Of a stretch of 64,000 bases of DNA, positions 47,342 to 57,785 are shown in pieces (the first letter of the stretch is position 1; every line of letters begins with the position of its first letter). Location: positions 248,001 through 312,000 of the forward strand of contig NW_027043819.1 in the NCBI RefSeq assembly GCF_037102585.1, read 5' to 3'. The notes under the pieces are model-generated. The model did no database searches. It was not told the origin of the DNA and worked only from the letters and a program-made list of their open reading frames with translations. The DNA is from Saccharomycopsis crataegensis. Lineage: Eukaryota > Ascomycota > Saccharomycetes > Ascoideales > Saccharomycopsidaceae. A program made the translations under genes and the position numbers.

Positions 47342-48637
47342 ATGTTTAGATCACAATTTTCCACGACCTGTTCTGCTTACAAGTCCCTTATAACAAGACG
47401 TTATTTGGCTACAGCACAACCTCAAGTGCAAAAATCAGTGAAAGACTTGGATCGTGCCACTCTTACTGTGAGAAACGGTCCAATCTTCCACGGTTACTCC
47501 TTTGGTGCTAATAAGAATGTCAGTGGTGAAGCAGTGTTTACCACCTCCTTGGTTGGTTATCCAGAATCTATGACTGATCCTTCTTATAAGGGTCAGATTT
47601 TGGTGTTCACTCAACCATTAATCGGTAACTATGGTGTTCCTTCCGGTGAAGCCAAAGATCAATACAATCTTTCGAAATACTTCGAGAGTCCTAATGTCGA
47701 ATGTATTGGTATCGTGGTGTCCAATGCTGCTATGAACTATTCCCACTGGACTGCCGTGCAATCTTTGGGAGACTGGTGTAAAAAAGAAGGAATTGCCGCC
47801 ATCACTGGGGTCGACACCAGAGCCATTGTCACTTACTTGAGAGAAAAGGGTTCTTCTTTGGCAAAAATCAGTATCGGAGAAGAATATGACGCAGATGAAG
47901 ATGAAGCGTTTGTGGACCCTGGTTCTATCAACTTGGTTCATAAAGTCAGTACTAAAGCTCCTTTCCACGTCAGTAGTACTGGGAAATATCACGTCGCAGT
48001 CATTGACTGTGGGGTTAAGGAAAACATTTTGAGATCATTGGTTTCCAGAGGTGCTTCTGTCACCGTGTTCCCATACGATTACCCAATTCATAAAATCGCT
48101 TCTAACTTCGATGGGGTATTTATCTCCAATGGTCCAGGTGATCCAACCCATTGTTCCACTACCGTTTACAACTTGCAAAGAACTATGGAAACTTTTGACG
48201 GTCCAATTTTCGGTATTTGTCTTGGTCATCAGTTGTTGGCGTTGGCTGCAGGGGGTAAAACCATCAAGATGAAATATGGTAATAGAGCCCACAATATCCC
48301 TGCTTTAGACTTAACCACTGGTAAATGTCATATCACTTCTCAAAATCACGGTTATGCCGTTGATGCCACCACTTTGCCTGCAGAATTCAAACCTTACTTT
48401 ATCAACTTGAATGACGAATCTAATGAAGGTATGATACACGTCTCCAAGCCAATCTTTTCTACTCAATTCCATCCTGAAGCTAAAGGTGGTCCTTTGGATT
48501 CTTCTTTCTTGTTCGATAAATATTTTGAAGATATCGACAGATATAAGGCCAAACAAAGTGAATTGAAGGGAGCTGCGATTGAAAACAAGCCAAATGACTT
48601 GTTGGTTAGTATATTACCAAAAGAACGTGTTAAATAA
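47342..48637 (+). CDS. CPA1: Carbamoyl-phosphate synthase, arginine-specific, small (glutaminase) subunit
   Basis: A 431-residue protein. '[18 protein letters not shown]', '[20 protein letters not shown]' and '[13 protein letters not shown]' are the N-terminal CPSase small-domain signatures. The class I glutaminase has '[15 protein letters not shown]' (Cys ~293) and 'FHPEA' (His ~377, Glu ~379). It releases ammonia from glutamine for the large subunit, which makes carbamoyl phosphate for arginine. The first ~35 residues before the enzyme core are basic and Ser/Thr-rich without acidic residues ('[20 protein letters not shown]'), which looks like a mitochondrial targeting peptide; S. cerevisiae Cpa1 lacks it and is cytosolic, whereas Neurospora Arg-2 is mitochondrial. 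No attenuator-peptide uORF was found upstream. Confidence 0.95.
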   Translation: MFRSQFSTTCSAYKSLITRRYLATAQPQVQKSVKDLDRATLTVRNGPIFHGYSFGANKNVSGEAVFTTSLVGYPESMTDPSYKGQILVFTQPLIGNYGVPSGEAKDQYNLSKYFESPNVECIGIVVSNAAMNYSHWTAVQSLGDWCKKEGIAAITGVDTRAIVTYLREKGSSLAKISIGEEYDADEDEAFVDPGSINLVHKVSTKAPFHVSSTGKYHVAVIDCGVKENILRSLVSRGASVTVFPYDYPIHKIASNFDGVFISNGPGDPTHCSTTVYNLQRTMETFDGPIFGICLGHQLLALAAGGKTIKMKYGNRAHNIPALDLTTGKCHITSQNHGYAVDATTLPAEFKPYFINLNDESNEGMIHVSKPIFSTQFHPEAKGGPLDSSFLFDKYFEDIDRYKAKQSELKGAAIENKPNDLLVSILPKERVK

Positions 48638-49012
48638 TTCAATAGACTCTGTTATCTAATTTGCTTTTCTGATTATTATTATTACTACTATTCTTATGAT
48701 TTCACTAATTCTTTCATTATCTTCTACACTAAATTGTACAAAAGGTTACGGCTAAAACTACAATGATTTTCTGTAAAGAAAAACCAATTTGGTCTAAGTC
48801 CGGCCAAATACACGACACACAAAATAGTAATGAAACGGGACATTATATTAAGCAGGTACATAATATGATAGCAATTCAAAATAAAACACAATCATCATGA
48901 TACAAACAAATAAAAATAAACTAAAATGATCAAAAGTTAAAAGGTATGCAAATGGAAATGGAAATGGAAATTGAAAGAAAATAATTTGAAACAATATTAT
49001 AGAATAGTAAGC
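48638..49012. other. Intergenic, convergent 3' ends of CPA1 and UFD4
   Basis: AT-rich 375 bp with a short tandem ATGGAA repeat at about 48954-48972. Nothing else recognised. Confidence 0.6.
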
Positions 49013-52000
49013 TCAAGATAATAAGAAAGCCCCCAAACCTTCATTGATAGCCTGTATAATACGCTCTCTCATTTTTTCCTTGCTTGAGTACTCAGGCAAT
49101 TTCAAATAATTAGCACAAGTCATGACACTTGGTAAGAAATCATCTGCACTCATGCCATCTTCGCTTGGCTTTCTTACTACGGTGAACTCTGGTCTTAAAG
49201 CTTTGAACCCACCAATAGGTAATTTTGGAGACCCAGTTAAAAATTGTAAAAACTTTCTTCTTTCATCTTTGTCAAAACTGACCATAACTTCGAGCAATCT
49301 GACAAAAGATTCGGAATCAGTGTTATAGCCGTGATTGGCATGGATTGAAGAACACAAAGTTTCAAATGACCAGTCTTCTTCCCCGTTACCAAACATTTCA
49401 ATTAATTCTGTTGGGGTAAAAATGGTGACCGCATTATAAGGAATAACTTGAGAAAAACCTTCAATAAATGCTTTAATTTGTCTGCAAACCCCTCCCCCAA
49501 CAGTTGCATCAATGACTTTGCTAATGTAGTCATCAACATTAGACATCATCACTGGGATGTCTGCACCGCCATCAACTAGTTCAAAATCAGGATAGCCTGG
49601 CAAAACAAAACTGAGAGACAAGTCTTCCAAAGTGGCACCATCAACTTTAACTTGATCTGGGTATGCATATAATGTTGCATTTTCCTCATATTCATCAATA
49701 AACTTTTGGAGGTATTGCAAGGAGCTAGCCAAGTCCTTGTCAACAACTCTGAGCCTATCAAACAACACAGATCTAATAGCCCCATCATATTCAACGGCAC
49801 CTGCTTCATCGATGAGACCCGCAATTTGGAAAAATACTTCATTGAATGCAAAATCGACTAATCGGCCATCCAATAATGATCGGCCAACTAACTTACCTAG
49901 CATTTTGAATAACGAAAGAATTTTCTTTCCGATAGCGCCAGATTGCATGACGTTGCTCATTGGAGCAGGAAAAAGACCATTCTGATACATGACGTATGAG
50001 CTGTCAGTAAGATTATCCAATGAGCCTCTCCACATCTTCAAAGATTTCTTTTGGAACTCCTTAGAGATAACAGAGTAAAATTCGAGGGTTGGGCCTAAAC
50101 CACTACCTTCTTCATTAAAGTATTCGATTTCAAGAACACTTGAATGAGAAGCATATAATTCTAATAATTTGATACCGCTTTGCAATATATGTTTTCTGGA
50201 AATCCTTATCTTGTGTCTATTAGGTCTTCCCAATTCCGCTATAGCGTTGTTTGTATTGGAGTTGGATTGACTCTCGTTGTTCTTTAATTTCCATTTTTCA
50301 ATCAACCTTGAGTATCCAAAAGAAGTTGAGTGCAAAAAGAAAAGTCTAGTGTTCAAAGGAAAGATGAATGGGAACTGTCTGGTGATATGAACACTCCAGC
50401 CTGGCAAGGTTCCACTGACCACAATCAAAGGCTCCTCGAGTTGTCTATTGAGCTTTGCAGTCAATTTCCAATTTAAAAACAACGAATCGTTAGCCCCTGA
50501 ATTATTTTTCACCAGATTGTTGATGAGGAACAAGCATTTCAATAATTTCAAAATTTGGACACTCGAAGCATCGCCCAATGCCTCCAAGTCGTTAGAGCCA
50601 GTCTTGGAAATATATTTTCCATCTTCATGAATCACATCAGCAGGGCGTTCAGGAGGCTGGCTAACTCTTCTGAACTTAATAGCATGAGTAGTGTTCCAAA
50701 TATTACTGGTATTCACATGACGCAAAGTTCCCTCGTTATTTGGGTCCATTTGAAGTGACTTATAAATCGCTCCATATATTGTGGTTTCTAAAGGAACAAC
50801 CTCACCATTGATGCTAAATTCCAAATACCATTTATCACTTGGGTTTATATCAGCTGAATCTTCGCCCCCATCTTCTTCTTCATTATCCTCTTCGATGGCA
50901 CATTCGGCAATCTCATCATCAGCTGCCGCATATTCTTCATCAATATCATCAATAATTTCATCGCCATCAGCGTCTGATCTGCTATCATCTCTCACACGAG
51001 AATTTATTGAGGTCCTTCTGCTACTGCTAGAAACCCTTCTCTCATTGCCGGAACTTGTTCTATTAGTAGGAGAACCGAATACAGCATCTGTTAATCTGGA
51101 GAACAATAAGATTCTGTTTTTCAAAAAGTTGTTAATCGATTTGAAGGTCGCAACAGCATGTGTAGACAACATTAAAGTTTTATAATTTTCTGGTAAGGAG
51201 CCACTTTCATCATCGCAACTTAAGCGCAACTTGATTTGTTTCGCCATGGAAAGCGCTTTATTAGTAGAACTTTGAGAGTCACGCAATCCTGCGTTGGAAC
51301 TACCAGAAGTCAAAATTTCAAATGATTCTACTCTACCCAATCCTTCCTGTAATTTGTTTACCAACAAATTCAAAGGAACTTCCTCACCCACAAACTGTTT
51401 CCTCACAAAAATATGAATAAAACTGTCGCAGCATGGAGAGCCCAATCTGCCAACACAGTTTGTATTATTGGCACCAAATATGATGTTAAGGGTATCAATG
51501 ATTCCAGATGATATTAATTCATAGCTGGAAATCACAACACCGTCGGAATCCAAACTCTGTGCTAATTTCTTCCATAAACCAAGCCATTGATCATAAGAGT
51601 AGGTTTTGATCAATTCAGAATTCTTTAATGTGGTAACCACCTCCTTATGAAGCTTAATATGAGGTAACATCTCCAATGAGCTAGAATGTTTAGCATTAGT
51701 ATAATCTTGTGAGATACTGGACAATAGCTCAGCGATCATATTAATCATGGCAATATCATTGTGACCTGCAAAACTAAAATTATTTGCATCAACATCAGCC
51801 AAATTATTTTCATTTTGATAGTGGCTACTTCCAAACCTATTGATTGCGAACTCAACATCATCATCTTCGTCGCCGTCGTCGTCGTCGTCGTCGACATCAA
51901 CATCATCATCATCTTCTTCTTCTTCGTTGTTTTCGTTGTCTACATCGTCTTCTTCATTGCCTTCTTCCTCCTCTTCATTTTCGTCTTCATCCTCTCCTTC

Positions 52001-54250
52001 ATTCTCATTGTAAACACCTTCCTCGAAATTGTTACCTTGTTCCTCTTTGGTACTGTTTTCATCATCAGGGGCATTACCATTATCCAGTTCGATATTAAGG
52101 GCTTTGCTATCCGCACGGTTATCACTTTCACTATTATAAGTTTCCAAAATTTTCAAGCAAATGTCATGCAGCGTAGAAATATTGGAAAACAAACCTTCTC
52201 TATCAAATTCCTTCAAAAAGATAGATGAATATTTTTTTGTAAACAAATCAACAACGATCAAGGTGCCTAGAAACAAGACGTACAAACTAGCATTTTTGCG
52301 CACTTCTTTGGCAGGATGATTTATGTTGGCAGATGAAAAATCATTTTCTAAAGCATTCTTGGCCTGAATCACAACAGACGTCAATAGACTAGTTATTGAA
52401 TTAATTGACTGTGGTCCAGTTGAAATCTTTTTGAAATTAGCAATACTGGCAAGTCTGATAATTGCCAATAAAATTCTTCTTCTAACTTCAAAATCAACAG
52501 AAGCAGAATGCATATCAACCAACAATGGCAAGGCATGATTTGCAAATGAGTTCAAATCATTAGAGTTCTTTTCAGAATTGAAGAGTTCTTTTCTTTCACT
52601 GTTAATTTTTGATCTAGCGTCTGTTAACATCGAAAAATAACCGCAGAATCGTGAATATTCTTCATTAGAATCAACCGTAACTACTGGGAGCAAAGAACAA
52701 ATAAAGTTCAAAACCTTAATGAATAAATCCTTCAGAGTTTTCATGAGGACTTCAATTGAAGATGATTTAGCATCATAGTCCCTCCCTAGGGCTTTATTGA
52801 AGAATTTTCCAACTTCACATTCGTTAATCAACATAAAAGAAATCTTAGGGGAAGCCGAAGATATGCTAGCCAAAGCAGTCAATGATTTGTTAACTGTCGC
52901 AAGATTTAGCACAACAGTTGATGAACTGCTAACGCCGTCGCCCTTGGTAGATTTCCTTGATGAAGAAGCTGAAATGATATCCAACATGCGCCTAAGCAAC
53001 TCTGGTTTAACCAATTTTTCCAAAGATAGTGGTGAATCTTTGAAGCTATTAAGGATACCACAGATCGCAACTAATGCATTCTCAACAGCAATGGTATCAG
53101 AATACTCAACAGCAACTCGTGACAAAATTGGAAAAACCTCATTGATTGAATCAAGAGAATCACCCTTGATGCCAACGCAGGAATTGGCAGCAATGATCAA
53201 TGCTTTTCTTTGGGCGTGTATAGTAAAGAAATCAAGATATTGAACACATGCACTTAAGCAACCCGTTGATAAAATTCTCTTTCCGCTACTTCTAGAAATG
53301 ACTTCAAGTGTCTGTAAGCATTGCTCAGCCAAATCAATATAACTGATCTCCATCAATTTGGGTTGAATTGCCTCGATTGCACCAACCGACACAAGGGTAT
53401 AGGCATAATCTGGATTAACTTCCCACAAATTATATATACATCTGCAAGCTACTAGCTGGACTTCTAATTCACCAGTGAGGAATGGATCATTCAAGATTGA
53501 TATCAAGGCTTTGGATAATTTTGTGACTGGAACCCCTGCTTCTGTCAAACTGTTCGTGACTAATAGCCTATCAGATAATTCATTCAAAGTTTCTAGAATG
53601 AGGAACGGGTCGTCGCGGCGCGATAAGCCATCAATCAAGCCATTAATTCCTGAAGTTCCACCGCCTGACAAAGCACTGAAAAAGTTCGCAGCTTCAGGGA
53701 ACATTTCAGATAACAATCTTGACCTTATATCATTGCCACTAATTCTTCCGCTACCAGATCCGTTGAACGGATCAAATGCACCGTCCTCGTTAATTTCTTC
53801 TTCCTCGTCTTCATCGTCTCTTCCTTCATCTTCATCATCTTCTTGTTCATCTTCCTCGTCATGGCGTTGATTGTAATGATAGTCTTCAGTATCATCCATA
53901 TTCTCATCGCCATCAGAACCATGATCATTCTCATGGATGAATTCTGATGCATCATCTGAACCATAATGAATCGAACGCTTATAATATGAGTTAGACATCA
54001 GTTTGTCTTCATCCACTTCGTCTCCACTGGCCGATTGATCATTGCTGAACGATTTTGATTTCTGATATTGGTGGGAAAGTCTCAATAGTCCTTCTTCTTC
54101 GGAAATGTCATCGTCAGCATTTGTCATGTCCACGTCTTCATTCCTCGATCTATGCATTTTTTCGTCCTTCATTCTTTGTGTATCTTGAGTATCACCACTT
54201 TCTTCTAGTACTCTAGTCTTGGATGCCTTAGCATCTCCTTTTCCTGACAT
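49013..54250 (-). CDS. UFD4: HECT ubiquitin ligase Ufd4
   Basis: A 1745-residue E3. An acidic N-terminus (to ~170) leads to armadillo-like repeats ('LEVQLVACRCIYNLWEVNPD', 'EISYIDLAEQCLQTLEVISR', 'QYLDFFTIHAQRKALI'). A long Asp/Glu-rich insertion follows (about 720-810), then the conserved 'EPLIVVSGTLPGWSVHITRQ' and the HECT domain with 'GSGLGPTLEFYSVISKEF', 'FLTGSPKLPIGGFKALRPEF' and the catalytic Cys in 'LPSVMTCANYLKLPEYSS' close to the C-terminus, which ends 'GAFLLS' as in yeast. Ufd4 extends chains on ubiquitin-fusion and N-degron substrates with the proteasome. The frame opens 7 codons earlier with TTG; the first ATG is 54250. It is divergent from MRT4, as in S. cerevisiae (YKL010C/YKL009W). 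Confidence 0.95.
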   Translation of the reverse strand: MSGKGDAKASKTRVLEESGDTQDTQRMKDEKMHRSRNEDVDMTNADDDISEEEGLLRLSHQYQKSKSFSNDQSASGDEVDEDKLMSNSYYKRSIHYGSDDASEFIHENDHGSDGDENMDDTEDYHYNQRHDEEDEQEDDEDEGRDDEDEEEEINEDGAFDPFNGSGSGRISGNDIRSRLLSEMFPEAANFFSALSGGGTSGINGLIDGLSRRDDPFLILETLNELSDRLLVTNSLTEAGVPVTKLSKALISILNDPFLTGELEVQLVACRCIYNLWEVNPDYAYTLVSVGAIEAIQPKLMEISYIDLAEQCLQTLEVISRSSGKRILSTGCLSACVQYLDFFTIHAQRKALIIAANSCVGIKGDSLDSINEVFPILSRVAVEYSDTIAVENALVAICGILNSFKDSPLSLEKLVKPELLRRMLDIISASSSRKSTKGDGVSSSSTVVLNLATVNKSLTALASISSASPKISFMLINECEVGKFFNKALGRDYDAKSSSIEVLMKTLKDLFIKVLNFICSLLPVVTVDSNEEYSRFCGYFSMLTDARSKINSERKELFNSEKNSNDLNSFANHALPLLVDMHSASVDFEVRRRILLAIIRLASIANFKKISTGPQSINSITSLLTSVVIQAKNALENDFSSANINHPAKEVRKNASLYVLFLGTLIVVDLFTKKYSSIFLKEFDREGLFSNISTLHDICLKILETYNSESDNRADSKALNIELDNGNAPDDENSTKEEQGNNFEEGVYNENEGEDEDENEEEEEGNEEDDVDNENNEEEEDDDDVDVDDDDDDGDEDDDVEFAINRFGSSHYQNENNLADVDANNFSFAGHNDIAMINMIAELLSSISQDYTNAKHSSSLEMLPHIKLHKEVVTTLKNSELIKTYSYDQWLGLWKKLAQSLDSDGVVISSYELISSGIIDTLNIIFGANNTNCVGRLGSPCCDSFIHIFVRKQFVGEEVPLNLLVNKLQEGLGRVESFEILTSGSSNAGLRDSQSSTNKALSMAKQIKLRLSCDDESGSLPENYKTLMLSTHAVATFKSINNFLKNRILLFSRLTDAVFGSPTNRTSSGNERRVSSSSRRTSINSRVRDDSRSDADGDEIIDDIDEEYAAADDEIAECAIEEDNEEEDGGEDSADINPSDKWYLEFSINGEVVPLETTIYGAIYKSLQMDPNNEGTLRHVNTSNIWNTTHAIKFRRVSQPPERPADVIHEDGKYISKTGSNDLEALGDASSVQILKLLKCLFLINNLVKNNSGANDSLFLNWKLTAKLNRQLEEPLIVVSGTLPGWSVHITRQFPFIFPLNTRLFFLHSTSFGYSRLIEKWKLKNNESQSNSNTNNAIAELGRPNRHKIRISRKHILQSGIKLLELYASHSSVLEIEYFNEEGSGLGPTLEFYSVISKEFQKKSLKMWRGSLDNLTDSSYVMYQNGLFPAPMSNVMQSGAIGKKILSLFKMLGKLVGRSLLDGRLVDFAFNEVFFQIAGLIDEAGAVEYDGAIRSVLFDRLRVVDKDLASSLQYLQKFIDEYEENATLYAYPDQVKVDGATLEDLSLSFVLPGYPDFELVDGGADIPVMMSNVDDYISKVIDATVGGGVCRQIKAFIEGFSQVIPYNAVTIFTPTELIEMFGNGEEDWSFETLCSSIHANHGYNTDSESFVRLLEVMVSFDKDERRKFLQFLTGSPKLPIGGFKALRPEFTVVRKPSEDGMSADDFLPSVMTCANYLKLPEYSSKEKMRERIIQAINEGLGAFLLS

Positions 54251-55218
54251 GCTTTCTATATTTCGAAACAATCGGATTTAGTCGGCTTCTTGAGCTTGTG
54301 TGTTTCTGATTCGTCTTGAGCTAGAGTTATCTACGGTGATCAAAAGAGCTCTGAGGAAATATAATTCAATGCTTGTAAATATCACAGCTTGTTGAATGCA
54401 AGTTATTATCTGATGTTTGCCACCTTTGTGATTGTGTGGATCCTGTAACCTTTAGAGTAAGAAAAGAAAAAAAAAAAATTAAAAAAAAACCAACAGTTCT
54501 TGCGGCACTATTTCCGTTCCAGTAATTCTATTATAATTAGTACGTGAGTAGCGAATATCCTGGAATAATCACCAAAATTTGACTGGGAATGAAAGTTGCA
54601 CAAGTAGACAGGGCACCACCCAAATCAAGTATATGGCGAGATGGGATTGGCGCTGAGAGGAAAAGATAAAAAAAACCGGTAATCTGATTTACATGCGGGT
54701 TACCACCAACCAGAGACAGCAGAAGTTCACACACAACTGAAGTGGCGAGCATTATTCTTTATTTACAGTGTGGATTTATTACAAAGAACAGGCGATGGTC
54801 GTCGATTTGTTATCTTTTTCAATTGCATCGTCTTTTCAAATTGATGCATCAACTTGAAAGCACCACTCACAAGAGTTATCTATACGTAACCACCACCGGT
54901 TTCTACAAAAACATAATTAGTCAATTTTGGGAAACACAACCCAAAGACCACCAAACAATAAGAGTAAGTTGGGGCTCCGGGTATTTCCAAGTAGCTTAGA
55001 AAGAGGGAACTGCCTGGCCGTTGTTTGACCGAAGGACCGCCTGCGAAACCACAGATCATCTTCCAAATACCGGGTAAGCTCATCAACAGAGGAAAAAAAA
55101 AAAAAAAAAAAAAATTCTGCTGTTTGAATTTTTTTCACTCCTGTAAAAAGTTACACTTTTCTAACCTTTAACCTTTACTCAATAATCATATAGTTATTGT
55201 TTTTCCCTTCACTCAAAA
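54251..55218. other. Divergent UFD4-MRT4 promoter
   Basis: 968 bp, long for this window. It contains a PAC core (AGCTCATC) at 55077-55084, a run of about 23 A at 55092-55114 and a T-rich RRPE-like segment at 55127-55136. A GTAAGT at 54964 and a TTCTAAC...ATAG near 55155-55193 could mark a 5'-UTR intron of MRT4, but this is only suggestive. No coding ORF is convincing. Confidence 0.45.
55077..55084 (-). promoter_or_regulatory. PAC core (GATGAGCT) upstream of MRT4
   Basis: AGCTCATC on the plus strand is the PAC core GATGAGCT. It lies 135 bp upstream of the MRT4 ATG, which fits MRT4's role in 60S ribosome assembly and parallels the FYV7 promoter. Confidence 0.55.
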
Positions 55219-55914
55219 ATGCCAAAATCAAAGAGATCCAAGCTCGTCAGTTTGACCCAAACAGATAAAAAGGGCCGTGACAATAAAGAAAGAATCTTCG
55301 ATGAAGTCAGAAGTAATTTGGATACTTTCAGATATGCATGGTTATTGAACCTCGATGGTGTGAGAAACCAAGTTCTTCAAGAACTTAGATCAGAATGGGC
55401 CGGCTCAAAACTTATCATGGGTAAGCAGCGTGTTTTGCAAAAGGCTCTCGGTGACACTATTGAAGAAGAATATAAAGAAAACTCTAGCCAATTATCTAAG
55501 TTGTTTGATGGTGTTGTGGGGATACTATTCACCGATGAAGAACCAAAGGTGGTTAAAGACTATTTCGAATCTTACTCGAAAAACGACTATGCTAGAGCCA
55601 ACTCTAAGTCTCCTATTGATTTCACTATACCTCAAGGGATTGTTTACTCTAGAGGTGGTCAAATAGCCGAAGATGAAGATATTCCAATGCAACATACCAT
55701 GGATCCAACAATGAGAAACACTTTCAAACTTCCAACCACTATCAAGAAAGGAAAAATTTTCTTGGAAGAAGAATACCCTGTTTGTGAAAAGGGTGAAACT
55801 TTGGATGTCCGTAAAGCTTTGATTCTTAAGCAGTTTGGTGTTGCTTGTTCGGAATTCAAAGTGGGATTGTTGGCTTACTACGATAACAAAACTACAAGCG
55901 TTGAAAAATTATAA
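55219..55914 (+). CDS. MRT4: Ribosome assembly factor Mrt4 (P0-like)
   Basis: A 231-residue protein. 'MPKSKRSKLVSLTQTDKKGR', 'LDTFRYAWLLNLDGVRNQVL' and 'WAGSKLIMGKQRVLQKALG' are diagnostic of Mrt4. It is homologous to the N-terminal domain of ribosomal P0 and lacks P0's acidic stalk tail. Mrt4 holds the P0 site on pre-60S particles in the nucleolus and is released by Yvh1. It is the divergent neighbour of UFD4, the same arrangement as in S. cerevisiae. Confidence 0.95.
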   Translation: MPKSKRSKLVSLTQTDKKGRDNKERIFDEVRSNLDTFRYAWLLNLDGVRNQVLQELRSEWAGSKLIMGKQRVLQKALGDTIEEEYKENSSQLSKLFDGVVGILFTDEEPKVVKDYFESYSKNDYARANSKSPIDFTIPQGIVYSRGGQIAEDEDIPMQHTMDPTMRNTFKLPTTIKKGKIFLEEEYPVCEKGETLDVRKALILKQFGVACSEFKVGLLAYYDNKTTSVEKL

Positions 55915-55952
55915 AATAACTAGGCAAAAAATTTCCTCCTCATGTTTTTTTT

Positions 55953-55989
<37 letters not shown>

Positions 55990-56309
55990 CTTCATGTTCA
56001 TTCATTAATTATATTTTATGTACCATTATCTGATGTCATTTTGTTGATACTATCATAGAAATATATGTCTGTTTCTAGTTTTCTTTTTATGTCTGTAGAG
56101 CCTTGCTACACTACAATTTGTATTAAAGAAAAAGAAAGCAATTTATACACTTATATTACTGAGGAGAAGTGACAGCTATATATCGAAGTTTATGAAACAA
56201 ATGAATTAATTTAAAATATAGATGATAATAGCCCTTTTTTTTTCAACAAATTCCCCCAACAATGAAACAAACAACAATGAACTAAAGAAAGACCATTTTT
56301 TCAAACTGC
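55915..56309. other. Intergenic, convergent 3' ends of MRT4 and GSP1
   Basis: 395 bp. A (CT)n tract occupies about 55954-55985; the remainder is AT-rich with no gene. Confidence 0.6.
55954..55985. repeat. (CT)n microsatellite
   Basis: About 16 CT dinucleotides directly after a T run in the MRT4 3' flank. Confidence 0.9.
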
Positions 56310-57394
56310 TTATAAATCTTCATCTTCATCTGGCAATGGCAAAGCAGCGGCGCTGTCCATTTCCTTTTGGTATTGTTCCATCAAGTTGCTGTCAACTTGG
56401 ACTTCTGGTGGAGCCAAAGCTGGAGCGGCAACGAATTCCAATTGAGAGTCACCAGCCAATTTTCTGGCCAACCACAAGAATGGCTTTTCAAAGTTGTAGT
56501 TAGACTTGGCAGAGATATCGTAGTATTGCAAGTTCTTCTTTCTGTGGAAGGTGATGGTCTTGGCCTTGACCTTTCTTTCCTTAACATCAACCTTGTTACC
56601 ACACAAGACAATTGGAATGTTTTCACAAACTCTGACCAAATCTCTGTGCCAGTTTGGAACATTCTTGTAGGTGATTCTGGAAGTGACATCGAACATGATA
56701 ATACCACACTTACCGTTGATGTAGTAACCATCTCTCAAACCACCCAATTTTTCTTGGCCAGCGGTATCCCAGACATCGAACTTGATTTCACCAAAGTTAG
56801 TGTAGAAAGTCAATGGGTGGACTTCGACACCCAAAGTGGCGATATATTTCTTTTCGAATTCACCAGTCAAGTGACGCTTGACGAAAGTGGTCTATAAAAA
56901 GAAAAATTGTTAGTATTGATATCACCCAAATGCATAATTTTTTGGCAAAAATAAATAATACCACAGATGACGCCAAATGCAAATACTTCATCGACAAAAT
57001 GTACAATCTCATCAACAACAAAACAAATCTATATAAATATGGGTGAAGAGCTTAGTTGATGATATTTTGAAGCAACTTATTTCTTATTGTGATTCGGATT
57101 AAACAATAACAACAATAATGGTAAATCGCGACAATAAACAACCCCCTACAATCAACACACCATTGAGAAGCTAAGTACAACCGCACTTAACCTTATTATA
57201 GAAGGCATTTGCAATAAAGAGAAGCCAAATTGTCATGACTGGACACAATAATTAATCATCTTCTAATTTAGCATCAGCCGTGGCAATTAAAAAAAATGGC
57301 TAAACAAAACAACACAACATACTTTACCGGTACCACCATCACCAACCAAAACCAACTTGAAGGTTGGAACATTACCAGCGTTATCAGCAGACAT
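56310..57394 (-). CDS. GSP1: Ran GTPase, two exons
   Basis: Exon 1 (57323-57394) encodes '[15 protein letters not shown]', and exon 2 (56310-56891) continues '[20 protein letters not shown]'. The intron splits the P-loop after its Lys. It is 431 nt, the longest in the window, starts GTATGT, has a perfect TACTAAC (plus-strand 56909-56915) and ends ATAG. The spliced product has 217 residues, with '[18 protein letters not shown]' (G3/switch II), '[11 protein letters not shown]' (G4), '[12 protein letters not shown]' (G5) and the acidic Ran tail 'PDEDEDL'. Ran drives nucleocytoplasmic transport and spindle assembly. Residue conservation is close to complete. Confidence 0.97.
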
Positions 57395-57785
57395 CTTGAA
57401 TTATAACTTTCGTTTACAAAAGATTCACAAACAGATGGAGAGTGCACTATATGTGATTAAGGACAAAATCCACGAAAAAACTTTCACTTTTTTGTTCCAC
57501 TATTTTTTTTTCTTGCTTAAGAAAAAAGGAGAAAATCACAGAGGAAAAAAAAAATTTAAAAAGTCACCCGGTGCCGCCACCCGCTCTGCGAATAGCAATG
57601 ACTTGCGACACGTGAAAGTTTGCCCAATTAGTAAATACCTAATATATTATATAATACACAAACTACAAACATCATCCTCATGCTCCTCCTCTTAAATCGC
57701 CACTACGTGCGTGGTAAAGAGCATTGACTGCTCAATTCATTCTGTACTTTTGCAATCATCAAAAAAGTTAAAGACAAGAAAAAAA
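57395..57785. other. Intergenic upstream of GSP1
   Basis: 391 bp containing the GSP1 promoter and the SRB7 3' flank. A more G+C-rich patch with ACACGTGA lies at about 57565-57620. No ORF of note. Confidence 0.5.

Noticed and set aside
51761-52228. 155-codon plus-strand ORF of Ile/Val/Phe repeats
   Set aside because: It is the antisense reading of the Asp/Glu-rich insertion of UFD4.
56892-57322. C/D-box snoRNA inside the GSP1 intron
   Set aside because: A partial C box (TTGATGA) is present, but no D box or terminal stem at a suitable distance.
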